The position numbers and the translations under genes are program-made. DNA of 64,000 nt from positions 62,001 to 126,000 of the forward strand of contig JAEYFP010000030.1 of the NCBI GenBank assembly GCA_023402845.1. Reading direction: 5' to 3'. A model generated the notes under the pieces. It was not told the DNA's origin, ran no database searches, and saw only the letters and a list, made by a program, of their open reading frames with translations. This document shows, piece by piece, positions 49,896 to 59,720 of this stretch. The number at the start of each line of letters is the position of its first letter. The first letter of the stretch is position 1. Origin of the DNA: Bacillota bacterium. GTDB taxonomy: Bacteria; Bacillota; Clostridia; Lachnospirales; Lachnospiraceae.

Positions 49896-50774
49896 ATGTC
49901 CATCTTACAGGCAATTATTATGGGGATTATACAGGGGTTGACGGAATTCCTGCCGGTGAGCAGTTCCGGGCATCTCGCGATTATTAAAAATTTATTGGGA
50001 GTGGAAACGGATACGGGACTGTTATTTGACGTGCTGCTTCATGCTGCGACACTGATTGCTGTCTGTGCGGTCATGTTCCGGGATATCATCAAACTGATTA
50101 CGGATTTTTTTCTTATTGTAAGAGATCTTTTTATCAATATCGGCAGAGCATTTAAAAATGTATTTTCTCAGGAAAAAACACCGTATAAGGTGCTTGCAAG
50201 CACTTCCTATCGTAAGTTTGTGATTATGCTGGTTATTTCCACAATACCGACAGGTATTTTGGGATATTTGATGAAGGATATAATTGAGAGTGTGAGTGGC
50301 GCCCTGCTTGTGCCGGGGATTTGTCTTTTGGCGACAGGGGTCATTCTGTTGATATCTGATTTTCTTGAGGATGGCAGGAAGAAACCGAAAGATGCCGGTT
50401 ACGGAGATGCTTTTGCGATTGGTGCCGCGCAGGGGGTAGCGACGCTTCCCGGTCTGTCCAGATCCGGAACGACAATCACAGCTTGCCTGTTGTGTGGTTT
50501 TGACAGGCGTTTTGCCGTGAAATATTCGTTTATTATGTCGATACCTGCCATTGTCGGGGCGCTGATATTGGAATTAAAGGATTTTGGAGAAACACAAGTG
50601 GAGACATCGGAGATTGCCGCATATTGTGTCGGAATGATTGTTGCCGCAGTTGTCGGCTATATTGCAATCCGGCTCATGCTTAAAATTGTGCAGAACCGGT
50701 ATTTCAAATACTTTGCGTTTTACTGTCTGGGTATCGGTGCCGTATCGGTCATCGCTTATTTGATTTTAATCTGA
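49896..50774 (+). CDS. uppP: Undecaprenyl-diphosphatase
   Basis: Recycles undecaprenyl diphosphate to the monophosphate lipid carrier for wall synthesis; overexpression gives bacitracin resistance in other species. The 292-aa polytopic membrane protein has the two active-site motifs: GLTEFLPVSSSGHLAIIKNL near the N-terminus and GVATLPGLSRSGTTITACLL in the second half, with the catalytic Glu, His and Arg. GAGGAGG precedes the ATG. It has its own promoter and ftsK follows. Confidence 0.97.
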   Translation: MSILQAIIMGIIQGLTEFLPVSSSGHLAIIKNLLGVETDTGLLFDVLLHAATLIAVCAVMFRDIIKLITDFFLIVRDLFINIGRAFKNVFSQEKTPYKVLASTSYRKFVIMLVISTIPTGILGYLMKDIIESVSGALLVPGICLLATGVILLISDFLEDGRKKPKDAGYGDAFAIGAAQGVATLPGLSRSGTTITACLLCGFDRRFAVKYSFIMSIPAIVGALILELKDFGETQVETSEIAAYCVGMIVAAVVGYIAIRLMLKIVQNRYFKYFAFYCLGIGAVSVIAYLILI

Positions 50775-50802
50775 TATAGGGGAATTTATTTGGAGGGATA
50801 AA

Positions 50803-53331
50803 ATGACTACGGGGTCAAAAAAAAAGAAAAGTTCTGCGAAAAAGGGGAGCGCAAAACAGCAGGATAACGGCTTATATGACGAAGTCGTATTACTTCTGGT
50901 GCTTGCTGTCGCGGTGTTGTTGTTTTTAAGTAATTTGAAATTGGTTGGCAGCTTTGGGCAGATACTCAGCAGCTTTTTATTTGGGATGTTCGGAATAGTA
51001 TCATTTCTCGTTCCGATTGCGCTGTTTTTGTCGGCTGCTTTTTATTTATCCAATCGAGGAGAACCGGTGGCAATTGTAAAAATCAGCGCGGCGATAGTGC
51101 TTGTGCTGATGCTTTGTTCGTTTTCACAGCTTTTATTTTATAAGGATGCAATTGTAGATTCGGTATTCGATTATTATACACTTTGCAGTACGGAAAGAAA
51201 GGGCGGCGGGTTTTTAGGCGGGGCGATTTCTTATTTGCTCTGTAATAGTATCGGACTTGTCGGAACCTATGTCGTGCTCATTGTCTTATTCATTATTTCT
51301 GTCGTCCTCATTACGGAGCGTTCTTTCTTTAACGGCGTAAAAAAGGGAAGCGAGACAATTTACAACAGCGCGCGGGAGGACGCGGTCAGGAGAAGAGAAC
51401 TGAGGCAGGAACGTGAGCGGGAGCGTGCGCTTCTTTTGGAGGAAGGACAGGAAATGCAGGCGAAGGTTTCGCGTAGTGAAAAGAAAGTTTCCGGAGTGAT
51501 GGCGGATACGAAACTGACGAATAAAAATAAAAAAACGGATGATATGCATGAAGTTACACTTGAGGATTCGGCTGCGGAAATCGATTTTGACCGCGTGACG
51601 ATCAGAACGGCGCACAATATTTCCTTTCAGGAGGAGGCCGGGGACAAGCTTGATCTTTCTGCTGAAAATACCATAGAGAGAGCATCTTTCAAAGAAGGGG
51701 TACCGCTTTTCGACGAACAAATAGCTGCTGAGTCAAGGGCGGCAGAGATCACTGATATCAGGGAGCATAGAAAAACCAGAGAAAAACAGGAACCGGGCAA
51801 AGAAAAAGAAGAACGGATTGATATTACAAAGGATATTAAGACTGAGAGAAGTTATCAAGGAGCTTATCAGCTTCCTCCGCTTAAGCTGTTAAAGAAAGGA
51901 AAATCCGGTGCGAATGTGGATTCCACAAAGCAGCTCAAGGATACAGCGGCAAAGCTGCAGCAGACACTGAATAATTTTGGTGTCCATGTTACAATTACAG
52001 ATATCAGTCAGGGACCGACTGTCACAAGATATGAGATGCAGCCGGAGCAGGGAGTTAAGGTTAGCAAGATTGTCGGTTTGACCGATGATATCAAATTGAA
52101 TATGGCGGCTACAGATATTCGAATCGAGGCCCCGATTCCGGGCAAAGCTGCAGTCGGCATTGAAATTCCGAATAAGGAAAACAGTATAGTTATGTTTCGT
52201 GAATTGATCGAAAGCACTGAATTTGAAAAAGCACAGTCAAATATCAGCTTTGCGGTCGGTAAGGATATCGGCGGACAGACTATTGTTACGGATATTGCTA
52301 AAATGCCGCATCTGCTTATTGCGGGAGCGACCGGCTCCGGTAAATCGGTCTGTATCAATACATTGATTATGAGTATTTTATATAAGGCACATCCGGATGA
52401 AGTCAAGTTGATCATGGTAGATCCAAAGGTTGTCGAATTGAGCGTCTATAACGGGATTCCTCATTTGATGATACCGGTCGTGACAGAGCCGAAAAAAGCG
52501 GCGGGAGCGTTGCATTGGGGTGTCAGTGAAATGACGGATCGCTATAATAAGTTTGCCGAGTTCGGTGTGCGTGACCTAAAAGGCTATAACAAAAAAGTGG
52601 AGTCAATCAAGGATATTCCGGAAGAGGAACGGCCCAAAAAGCTTCCTCAAATTGTGATTATCGTCGATGAACTTGCAGATCTAATGATGGTCTCGCCGGG
52701 TGAGGTGGAGGAATCCATTTGCCGTCTTGCGCAGCTTGCAAGAGCCGCCGGAATTCATTTGATCATCGCTACCCAAAGACCCTCTGTCGATGTTATTACA
52801 GGATTGATCAAGGCAAATATGCCGAGCCGGATTGCCTTCAGTGTTTCGAGCGGTGTTGATTCAAGGACAATTCTGGATATGAACGGTGCGGAGAAACTGC
52901 TCGGAAAGGGTGATATGCTGTTTTATCCGCAAGGCTATGCGAAGCCGGCAAGAATTCAAGGCGCATTTGTATCGGATCAAGAGGTTTCGGATGTCGTTGA
53001 TTTTTTAAAGGAACATACGACCGGAACGGCATACAGCAGTGAGCTTGAGGAAAAAATCATAGCGGCAGGGTCTGCCGCGTCTTATATGGACAGCGATTCC
53101 GCTTCCGACAGGGATCAGTACTTTGTGGATGCCGCAAAATTTATCATCGATAAAGACAAGGCTTCAATCGGCATGCTGCAGCGAGTATTTAAGGTCGGCT
53201 TTAACAGGGCGGCAAGAATTATGGATCAGCTTGCGGACGCGGGAATAGTAGGAGAAGAAGAAGGCACAAAGCCGCGTAAGGTACTGATGAGCATGGAACA
53301 GTTTGAGGAATTTGTTGAAGAGTCATTATAA
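50803..53331 (+). CDS. ftsK: DNA translocase FtsK/SpoIIIE
   Basis: Moves chromosomal DNA through the closing septum in division and, in spore formers, into the forespore. The 842-aa protein has four membrane helices (about 28-170), a charged linker (about 175-360) rich in Glu/Lys/Arg and a RecA-like motor. The motor has Walker A LIAGATGSGKSVCINTLIMS, KLIMVDPKVVELSVYNGIPH, Walker B IVIIVDELADLMMV and LARAAGIHLIIATQRPSVDV. The C-terminal winged-helix gamma domain (about 770-835, with IGMLQRVFKVGFNRAARIMD) reads KOPS/SRS polarity sequences. TTGGAGGG precedes the ATG. Confidence 0.97.
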   Translation: MTTGSKKKKSSAKKGSAKQQDNGLYDEVVLLLVLAVAVLLFLSNLKLVGSFGQILSSFLFGMFGIVSFLVPIALFLSAAFYLSNRGEPVAIVKISAAIVLVLMLCSFSQLLFYKDAIVDSVFDYYTLCSTERKGGGFLGGAISYLLCNSIGLVGTYVVLIVLFIISVVLITERSFFNGVKKGSETIYNSAREDAVRRRELRQERERERALLLEEGQEMQAKVSRSEKKVSGVMADTKLTNKNKKTDDMHEVTLEDSAAEIDFDRVTIRTAHNISFQEEAGDKLDLSAENTIERASFKEGVPLFDEQIAAESRAAEITDIREHRKTREKQEPGKEKEERIDITKDIKTERSYQGAYQLPPLKLLKKGKSGANVDSTKQLKDTAAKLQQTLNNFGVHVTITDISQGPTVTRYEMQPEQGVKVSKIVGLTDDIKLNMAATDIRIEAPIPGKAAVGIEIPNKENSIVMFRELIESTEFEKAQSNISFAVGKDIGGQTIVTDIAKMPHLLIAGATGSGKSVCINTLIMSILYKAHPDEVKLIMVDPKVVELSVYNGIPHLMIPVVTEPKKAAGALHWGVSEMTDRYNKFAEFGVRDLKGYNKKVESIKDIPEEERPKKLPQIVIIVDELADLMMVSPGEVEESICRLAQLARAAGIHLIIATQRPSVDVITGLIKANMPSRIAFSVSSGVDSRTILDMNGAEKLLGKGDMLFYPQGYAKPARIQGAFVSDQEVSDVVDFLKEHTTGTAYSSELEEKIIAAGSAASYMDSDSASDRDQYFVDAAKFIIDKDKASIGMLQRVFKVGFNRAARIMDQLADAGIVGEEEGTKPRKVLMSMEQFEEFVEESL

Positions 53332-53352
53332 GGAGAACCTTGAGGAGGGCGG

Positions 53353-55023
53353 ATGAAAACAGATATTCAGATAGCACAGGAATCAAAGCTTTTTCCAATC
53401 AAAGATGTTGCAGAAACAATCGGCATTTCGGAGGATGATTTGGAGCTGTACGGAAAGTATAAAGCCAAATTATCCGAAGAATATCTGGCTAAAATTAAAG
53501 ACCGTCCCAACGGCAAGCTTATACTTGTAACGGCAATCAATCCGACGCCGGCGGGCGAAGGAAAAACGACGACGAGTATTGGCCTTGCGCAGGCGCTTTC
53601 CAGGCTTGATAAAAAAGCGATTCTGGCTTTGCGGGAACCCTCTCTTGGTCCCTGCTTTGGAATAAAAGGAGGAGCGGCGGGCGGCGGTTATGCGCAGGTC
53701 GTGCCTATGGAGGATTTAAACCTTCATTTTACAGGCGATTTTCATGCAATTACTTCAGCTAATAATTTGCTTGCCGCACTGCTGGACAACCATATTCAAC
53801 AAGGAAATGAAAAGCGGATCGATACAAGAAGCGTCGTATGGAAACGCTGTTTGGATATGAACGACAGGGTTCTGCGAAATATTATTGTCGGCCTTGGGCA
53901 AAAGACAGACGGCTTTGTGCGGGAGGATCATTTTATCATTACAGTTGCCTCGGAAATCATGGCAGTGCTCTGTCTGGCCGAGGATATGCACGATTTAAAG
54001 AATCGACTTTCAAAGATGGTGGTGGCATACGACCTGGACGGCAGGCCGGTTACGGCCGCCGATATGAAAGCGGTAGGCTCAATGGCTGCGCTGTTAAAGG
54101 ATGCGATAAAGCCGAATTTGATCCAAACGCTTGAGCATACGCCGGCGCTTGTGCACGGAGGACCGTTTGCCAATATCGCACACGGCTGCAATAGTGTCCG
54201 CGCGACAAAAGCGGCGCTCAAGATGGCGGATTATGTGATCACGGAGGCTGGCTTTGGAGCGGATCTTGGCGCAGAGAAATTTTTTGATATTAAATGCCGG
54301 ACGGCAGGGCTTAAGCCGGATGCAGCCGTCCTTGTCGCCACGGTCAGGGCGCTCAAATATAATGGCGGTGTGCCGAAGGACCGGCTTTCAGAAGAAAATA
54401 TGCCGGCATTGAAAGCCGGTATTATAAATTTAGAGAAGCATATTGAAAATCTGCAGAAGTTTGGTGTGCCCGTTGTCGTGACATTGAATTCCTTTGTGTC
54501 CGATACCGATGAGGAGATTGGTTACATCCAAGAATTTTGCAGAGAGCATCATAGTGAATTTGCGCTGTCCAAAGTATGGGAGTTTGGAGGCAGGGGAGGC
54601 GAAGAACTGGCTCGGAAGGTCCTTTTTGCCATGGATATGAAAAAAAGTGATTTTCATCCGATATATGAGGCAGAGCTTCCGATCAGAGATAAAATAGAGA
54701 TAATTGCAAAAGAAATTTACGGTGCGTCTTCTGTCAGTTTTTCCGCACAAGTAAAAGAGGAAATGGAAAGGCTGACAAGGTTCGGTTTTGACAAGCTTCC
54801 GATCTGTATGGCAAAGACGCAGTATTCCTTGTCGGATGATCCGAAGCTGCTCGGCAGACCCCGTGATTTTGAGATGACGGTTCGGGAAATGTATGTATCT
54901 GCAGGTGCAGGTTTTGTTGTTGCGGTGACAGGCAGTATTATGACGATGCCGGGACTTTCCAAACAGCCGGCCGCATATGGAATTGATGTGGATAATTCGG
55001 GAAAAATTACCGGTTTATTTTAA
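53353..55023 (+). CDS. fhs: Formate-tetrahydrofolate ligase
   Basis: Makes 10-formyl-THF from formate, THF and ATP, used in one-carbon metabolism and acetogenesis. The 556-aa protein has the P-loop TAINPTPAGEGKTTTSIGLA, then REPSLGPCFGIKGGAAGGGY, DFHAITSANNLLAALLDNH and EAGFGADLGAEKFFDIKCR. GAGGAGG precedes the ATG. folD follows 14 bases after the stop codon, so the two consecutive one-carbon steps are cotranscribed. Confidence 0.98.
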   Translation: MKTDIQIAQESKLFPIKDVAETIGISEDDLELYGKYKAKLSEEYLAKIKDRPNGKLILVTAINPTPAGEGKTTTSIGLAQALSRLDKKAILALREPSLGPCFGIKGGAAGGGYAQVVPMEDLNLHFTGDFHAITSANNLLAALLDNHIQQGNEKRIDTRSVVWKRCLDMNDRVLRNIIVGLGQKTDGFVREDHFIITVASEIMAVLCLAEDMHDLKNRLSKMVVAYDLDGRPVTAADMKAVGSMAALLKDAIKPNLIQTLEHTPALVHGGPFANIAHGCNSVRATKAALKMADYVITEAGFGADLGAEKFFDIKCRTAGLKPDAAVLVATVRALKYNGGVPKDRLSEENMPALKAGIINLEKHIENLQKFGVPVVVTLNSFVSDTDEEIGYIQEFCREHHSEFALSKVWEFGGRGGEELARKVLFAMDMKKSDFHPIYEAELPIRDKIEIIAKEIYGASSVSFSAQVKEEMERLTRFGFDKLPICMAKTQYSLSDDPKLLGRPRDFEMTVREMYVSAGAGFVVAVTGSIMTMPGLSKQPAAYGIDVDNSGKITGLF

Positions 55024-55037
55024 TAGGGAGAACGATT

Positions 55038-55883
55038 ATGATAAAGAATATTGACGGAAAGCTCATTTCACAGCAAATCAAGGACGAGCTGAAGGCGCTT
55101 GTGGAAAAGAAGAAAAGCGAAGGGAAACAGGCATCGCTTGCAGTCATACAGGTCGGTGATGATCCGGCTTCCAGTGTCTATGTGGGCAACAAGAAAAAGG
55201 CATGTGCCTACATTGGCATTGATTCCCTTTCCTATGAGCTGGCGAAGGAGACGACGCAGGAGGAACTGCTGTCCCTGATTGATCAGTTGAATGCGGATCA
55301 GAAGGTGACGGGAATTCTTGTACAGCTTCCTGTGCCGGAGCAGATTGACGAGGATACAATCATCAGAAGGATCAGCCCGAAAAAGGATGTAGACGGCTTT
55401 CACCCAATGTCTGTGGGTGCACTTTGCATCGGCGAAAAAGGATTTGTTTCCTGTACGCCGGCAGGCATTATTCAACTGTTAAAGCGCTCCGGTGTCGAAA
55501 TTGCCGGAAAGGAGTGCGTCGTTGTCGGCAGAAGCAATATTGTCGGCAAGCCGATGGCACTTTTGCTGCTCAGGGAAAATGGTACGGTTACCGTTGCCCA
55601 TTCGAGGACGAAAAATCTGATGGAGGTTTGCAGACGTGCGGATATTCTTGTTGTCGCTGTCGGAAAGCCAAAGATGATTACAAGGGAATATGTGAAGGAA
55701 GGCGCAGTTGTAATCGATGTGGGAATTCATCGTATGGAGGATGGTAAGCTGTGCGGAGATGTCGATTATGAAGATGTGGCGCCTGTATGCAGCGCGATCA
55801 CGCCGGTGCCCGGCGGTGTCGGACCGATGACAATCGCAATGCTGTTGAATAATTGCGTAGAGGCGATGGACCGGCTGCGTTAA
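55038..55883 (+). CDS. folD: Methylene-THF dehydrogenase/cyclohydrolase
   Basis: A bifunctional enzyme interconverting 10-formyl-, methenyl- and methylene-THF with NADP. The 281-aa protein has the catalytic Lys in SSVYVGNKKKACAYIG, GILVQLPVPEQID, SPKKDVDGFHPMSVG, CTPAGIIQLLKRSGVE, the nucleotide-binding VVGRSNIVGKPMALLLL and PVPGGVGPMTIAMLL. It operates directly after Fhs. Confidence 0.98.
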   Translation: MIKNIDGKLISQQIKDELKALVEKKKSEGKQASLAVIQVGDDPASSVYVGNKKKACAYIGIDSLSYELAKETTQEELLSLIDQLNADQKVTGILVQLPVPEQIDEDTIIRRISPKKDVDGFHPMSVGALCIGEKGFVSCTPAGIIQLLKRSGVEIAGKECVVVGRSNIVGKPMALLLLRENGTVTVAHSRTKNLMEVCRRADILVVAVGKPKMITREYVKEGAVVIDVGIHRMEDGKLCGDVDYEDVAPVCSAITPVPGGVGPMTIAMLLNNCVEAMDRLR

Positions 55884-55906
55884 ACGGCTAGGAACGGGTA
55901 GAGCTT

Positions 55907-57295
55907 ATGGTATGTCCTAATTGTCATGCACAACTGAAAGAAGATCACCTGTATTGTGAAAATTGCGGTGCGGAAATTCGGATTGTTCCGGATTTTGAGC
56001 CGGAGATTGAAGAACGGATGCATCTGACTCTTTCCGGTGTGGCGGAAGAACTTTCAGATTCCAAAGCAATAGAAGTAAGTCCGAAGCAGGATACAATCAA
56101 AAAAACGAGACAAAGACCGGGGAAAAAAGAACTGCTGTTCTTTTTCGCGGGTCTGGTTGCGTTATGTGTGATGATCGCTGTCGGTGTTGGCATCAGCCGA
56201 TATTATTCTTATGAGTACCAGTACGAAAAGGCTCGTCAGGAATATGACGGCGGCAGTTATGAATTGTCTGTTGCGACGGCTCGTCATGCAATATCTCTCA
56301 ATCAGGATGAGGAAAAAACAAAGCTGCTTTTAGCGGACGGATATTATGCGCTTGAAAAATATGACGAGGCAATCGCGGTTCTGGTGGGAATGCTTGATCT
56401 ATTTCCGGGAGATGTTACTGTTTATGAGCGGCTTGTTGTTAATTATGAAAGCAAAGGCGATAATCAGGCAATCGGAGCCTTGATAAGAAACAGCGCAGAT
56501 ACGGCGATTATGAAAAAATTCGGGGCATATTTATCCGTTCCTCCGGAGTTCAGCCTGGAGGAAGGAACTTATTATGGCTCGGAAATACTGCGCTTGATGG
56601 CAAACGGAAACGGAACAATTTATTATACGCTGGACGGTTCGGTGCCGGATGAAAACTCCCAAAAATATCAAACGCCGTTTTCATTGAAGCAGGGAACAAT
56701 TGTCGTATCGGCTGTTTATGTGAATGAAAAGGGGATCATCAGTGAACCGATTCAGAAAACTTATACGGTGGAGCTTAAGATACCGGATATGCCTGAACTC
56801 CTCACAAAAGGAGGCAAGTATGAGGCACCGGTGCTGATTAAGCTGGAGGAACCAGAGGAGGGCACTGTTTATTATACGACGGATGGTACGGATCCGACGG
56901 CTGATTCCGAAGTCTACAGCCTTCCGATTCCAATGCCGCTTGGAACGAGTCAGTTTAAGTTTGTAAATATCAGCAGGGATGGGGTAGAAAGTCAGATCAT
57001 TACGGCGAGTTATACTCTGCAAATCGCGACAATTGTGAACAAAGCGGCTGCAGAGGCAGCAATTCAGTTTTTTTTACAGGCAAAGGGAGATACCGCAGCT
57101 GAAAACGAATACTTATGTACCTCTGCCTACGGTGCGGGAAGCCGAAATTACTATCTGGTGGATGAATATCGGGTGAAGAACGGTAAAAAAGAAAAAACGG
57201 ACCGGATCTTTGCGGTAGATGTCAGGACAGGGGAGTTGTATAAATCGAATATCAATATCATAAAAGGAGAATATGAATTCTCATTTTTGTATTAA
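55907..57295 (+). CDS. Zinc-ribbon membrane protein with TPR-like and two chitobiase-C-type domains
   Basis: A 462-aa protein. The N-terminal zinc ribbon has CPNCHAQLKEDHLYCENCG (two CxxC pairs), a polar linker and one membrane helix (about 82-104, LLFFFAGLVALCVMIAVGVG). Outside, two or three TPR-like helical pairs (about 112-210, with DGGSYELSVATARHAISLNQ and YYALEKYDEAIAVLVGML) are followed by two tandem beta domains. Each has the motif YYTLDGSVPD or YYTTDGTDPT (about 230-285 and 315-370) known from chitobiase/beta-hexosaminidase C-terminal domains. The C-terminal end (about 375-462) is a small unnamed domain. No enzyme motif is present; a role in wall or carbohydrate binding is likely but not proven. 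Confidence 0.85.
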   Translation: MVCPNCHAQLKEDHLYCENCGAEIRIVPDFEPEIEERMHLTLSGVAEELSDSKAIEVSPKQDTIKKTRQRPGKKELLFFFAGLVALCVMIAVGVGISRYYSYEYQYEKARQEYDGGSYELSVATARHAISLNQDEEKTKLLLADGYYALEKYDEAIAVLVGMLDLFPGDVTVYERLVVNYESKGDNQAIGALIRNSADTAIMKKFGAYLSVPPEFSLEEGTYYGSEILRLMANGNGTIYYTLDGSVPDENSQKYQTPFSLKQGTIVVSAVYVNEKGIISEPIQKTYTVELKIPDMPELLTKGGKYEAPVLIKLEEPEEGTVYYTTDGTDPTADSEVYSLPIPMPLGTSQFKFVNISRDGVESQIITASYTLQIATIVNKAAAEAAIQFFLQAKGDTAAENEYLCTSAYGAGSRNYYLVDEYRVKNGKKEKTDRIFAVDVRTGELYKSNINIIKGEYEFSFLY

Positions 57296-57301
57296 AAGAG
57301 A

Positions 57302-57330
57302 TTGCCTTTTTTATGTTGATGAATTATATT
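57302..57330 (+). promoter_or_regulatory. Promoter of the nfnAB-like operon
   Basis: TTGCCT (57302-57307), a 17-base spacer and TATATT (57325-57330), 35 bases before the ATG at 57366. Confidence 0.6.
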
Positions 57331-57365
57331 AGAATAAGTAGGTTTAGTCTAGGAGGAGTCGGTAT

Positions 57366-58256
57366 ATGTACAAAATTTTAAAAGCACAAGTGCTTGCAGA
57401 AAACATTTATTTGATGGATGTAGAAGCAAAACGGATTGCAAAGGCCTGTTTGCCGGGACAGTTTGTAATCGTAAAGATTGATGAAAAGGGGGAGCGCGTT
57501 CCGCTTACAATCTGTGATTATGACAGAGAAAAGGGAACGATCACGATCGTGTTTCAGACAGTAGGTGCATCCACGCAGCGAATGGCAGCGCTGCAGGAGG
57601 GAGAGGGCTTTCGGGATGTGACAGGTCCGCTCGGACAGCCGTCGGAATTCGTGCATGAGGATTTGGAAGAATTAAAGAAGAAAAAGCTGTTGTTTGTTGC
57701 AGGCGGTGTCGGTACGGCACCTGTGTATCCGCAGGTGAAATGGCTGCACGAACATGGTATTGATGCTGATGTCATCGTCGGTGCCAAAAATAAAGAGCTT
57801 TTAATTTTAGAAAAGGAAATGGAATCCGTTGCCGGAAATCTTTATGTGACAACAGATGACGGCTCCTATAAAAGAAAAGGTATGGTTACGGAGGTCATCA
57901 AGGATCTCGTACATAATCAGGGAATAAAATATGATAAGTGCATCGCGATCGGTCCGATGATCATGATGAAATTTGTGTGCCTGCTGACAAAGGAATTTTC
58001 TCTTCCCACAATCGTCAGTCTGAATCCAATTATGGTAGATGGTACGGGTATGTGCGGTGCCTGCCGTGTGACTGTAGACGGCAAGGTGAAGTTTGCGTGC
58101 GTAGACGGACCGGAATTTGACGGACATGCAGTTAACTTTGATGAGGCAATGAAGCGCCAGCTTCTGTACAAGACTGAAGAAGGACGCGATATGCTGAAAG
58201 AAAAAGAGGGAGACACCCACCACGGTGGATGCGGAAACTGCGGAGGTGACAAATAA
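57366..58256 (+). CDS. Ferredoxin-NADP+ reductase-like subunit (NfnA / SudB type)
   Basis: A 296-aa flavoprotein of the sulfide dehydrogenase/NfnA family. An N-terminal FAD-binding barrel has GQFVIVKIDEKGERVPLTIC, then the NAD-binding FVAGGVGTAPVYPQVKWLHE, and a C-terminal 2Fe-2S site DGTGMCGACRVTVDGKVKFA with a further Cys. It ends in a His/Gly/Cys tail (HHGGCGNCGGDK). Its stop codon overlaps the start of the partner gene (TAATG). With NfnB it forms NADH-dependent reduced ferredoxin:NADP+ oxidoreductase, an electron-bifurcating transhydrogenase. Confidence 0.92.
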   Translation: MYKILKAQVLAENIYLMDVEAKRIAKACLPGQFVIVKIDEKGERVPLTICDYDREKGTITIVFQTVGASTQRMAALQEGEGFRDVTGPLGQPSEFVHEDLEELKKKKLLFVAGGVGTAPVYPQVKWLHEHGIDADVIVGAKNKELLILEKEMESVAGNLYVTTDDGSYKRKGMVTEVIKDLVHNQGIKYDKCIAIGPMIMMKFVCLLTKEFSLPTIVSLNPIMVDGTGMCGACRVTVDGKVKFACVDGPEFDGHAVNFDEAMKRQLLYKTEEGRDMLKEKEGDTHHGGCGNCGGDK

Positions 58257-59641
58257 TGGATGTATTGAAGAAGGTACCTGTCAGAGAGCAGGATGCCAAG
58301 GAGAGAGCGAGAAACTTTGAAGAGGTTTGCCTTGGATATAATGCAGAGGAAGCAAAAGAAGAGGCTTTAAGATGCATCAACTGCAAAAATGCGAAGTGCA
58401 TCGCCGGATGTCCGGTAGCGATCGATATCCCCGCTTTTATTCATGAAGTCGTTGAGGGGAATTTTGAAGAAGCGAGTAAGGTAATCGGAAGGTCCTCGGC
58501 ACTTCCCGCAGTATGCGGACGTGTATGCCCGCAGGAGAGTCAATGTGAGGGCAGATGTATCAGAGGCATTAAAGGCGAGCCGGTTTCGATCGGTAAGCTT
58601 GAGCGTTTTGTGGCTGACTGGGCGAGAGAAAATCATATTAAGCCGGAGGGTGCAAAGGAGAAGAACGGACACAAAGTAGCGGTAGTCGGTTCCGGGCCGG
58701 CAGGTCTGACTTGCGCCGGAGACCTGGCAAAGATGGGTTATGATGTGACAATTTTTGAAGCGCTGCATGAACCGGGCGGTGTATTGGTTTACGGAATTCC
58801 GGAATTTCGTCTTCCAAAGCAGAAGGTCGTTGCAGAAGAAATTGAAAATGTAAAATCCCTCGGTGTTAAAATTGAAACAAATGTCGTGATTGGACGGTCG
58901 ACAACGGTCGATGAGCTGATGGAGGAGGAAGGCTTTGAAGCAGTATTCATCGGTTCGGGAGCAGGACTTCCAAAGTTCATGGGAATTCCGGGTGAAAATG
59001 CGAACGGTGTTTTTTCCGCTAACGAATATTTGACGAGAAGTAATTTGATGAAAGCATTTGATAAGTCTTATGATACGCCGATCAGGCCCGGCAAAAGGGT
59101 GGCTGTTGTCGGCGGCGGAAATGTGGCGATGGATGCCGCAAGAACCGCACTTAGGCTTGGAGCCGAGGTGTTTGTCGTGTACAGGCGCAGTGAGGAGGAA
59201 CTTCCTGCCAGAGTTGAGGAAGTGCATCACGCAAAGGAAGAAGGCATTCAGTTTCATTTGCTGACAAATCCTACGGAAATTCTGGTGAATGAAAATGGCT
59301 GGGTAAGAGGTATAAAATGTATTAAAATGGAATTGGGTGCTCCGGATGACTCGGGCAGAAGAAGGCCGGTAATAGTAGATGGTTCTGAATTTGAGTTGGA
59401 ACTGGATACGGTCATCATGTCACTTGGTACTTCGCCGAATCCATTGATTTCCTCGACGACAAAAGGCCTTGAAACAAATAAGTATCAATGCATCGTCGCG
59501 GATGAAGAGCTTGGCAGGACCTCTAAGGAGGGCGTGTTTGCAGGCGGGGATGCAGTAACCGGAGCGGCTACGGTTATTCTTGCAATGGGTGCAGGAAAAG
59601 CTGCTGCAAAAGGTATTGATGAGTACTTAACAAATAAATAA
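58256..59641 (+). CDS. NADPH-dependent glutamate synthase small-subunit-like protein (NfnB type)
   Basis: A 461-aa flavoprotein with an N-terminal pair of 4Fe-4S cluster motifs (ALRCINCKNAKCIAGCPVAI and AVCGRVCPQESQCEGRC), then FAD-binding VAVVGSGPAGLTCAGDLAKM, the NADPH-binding RVAVVGGGNVAMDAARTALR with YRRSEEELPARVEE, and GVFAGGDAVTGAATVILAMG. Alone it could be called GltD, but no large glutamate synthase gene is adjacent. The upstream NfnA-like gene makes the bifurcating NfnAB complex the better call. A hairpin follows the stop codon. Confidence 0.92.
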   Translation: MDVLKKVPVREQDAKERARNFEEVCLGYNAEEAKEEALRCINCKNAKCIAGCPVAIDIPAFIHEVVEGNFEEASKVIGRSSALPAVCGRVCPQESQCEGRCIRGIKGEPVSIGKLERFVADWARENHIKPEGAKEKNGHKVAVVGSGPAGLTCAGDLAKMGYDVTIFEALHEPGGVLVYGIPEFRLPKQKVVAEEIENVKSLGVKIETNVVIGRSTTVDELMEEEGFEAVFIGSGAGLPKFMGIPGENANGVFSANEYLTRSNLMKAFDKSYDTPIRPGKRVAVVGGGNVAMDAARTALRLGAEVFVVYRRSEEELPARVEEVHHAKEEGIQFHLLTNPTEILVNENGWVRGIKCIKMELGAPDDSGRRRPVIVDGSEFELELDTVIMSLGTSPNPLISSTTKGLETNKYQCIVADEELGRTSKEGVFAGGDAVTGAATVILAMGAGKAAAKGIDEYLTNK

Positions 59642-59649
59642 GCATGGAA

Positions 59650-59680
59650 TTAAGGCACGTTTTATACGTGCCTTAAATTA
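59650..59680 (+). terminator. Hairpin after the nfnB-like gene
   Basis: TTAAGGCACGT (59650-59660) pairs perfectly with ACGTGCCTTAA (59666-59676), loop TTTAT. The tail (ATTAACC) is weak in Ts, so termination may be partial. Confidence 0.5.
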
Positions 59681-59720
59681 ACCATAGATTGCTTATAATC
59701 GAATCGGAGGAGGGAATTTG

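Noticed and set aside
58367..59257. Open frame of 296 codons antisense to the nfnB-like gene
   Set aside because: Shadow frame. The sense gene has complete Fe-S, FAD and NADPH motifs, and the antisense product has no recognisable domain.
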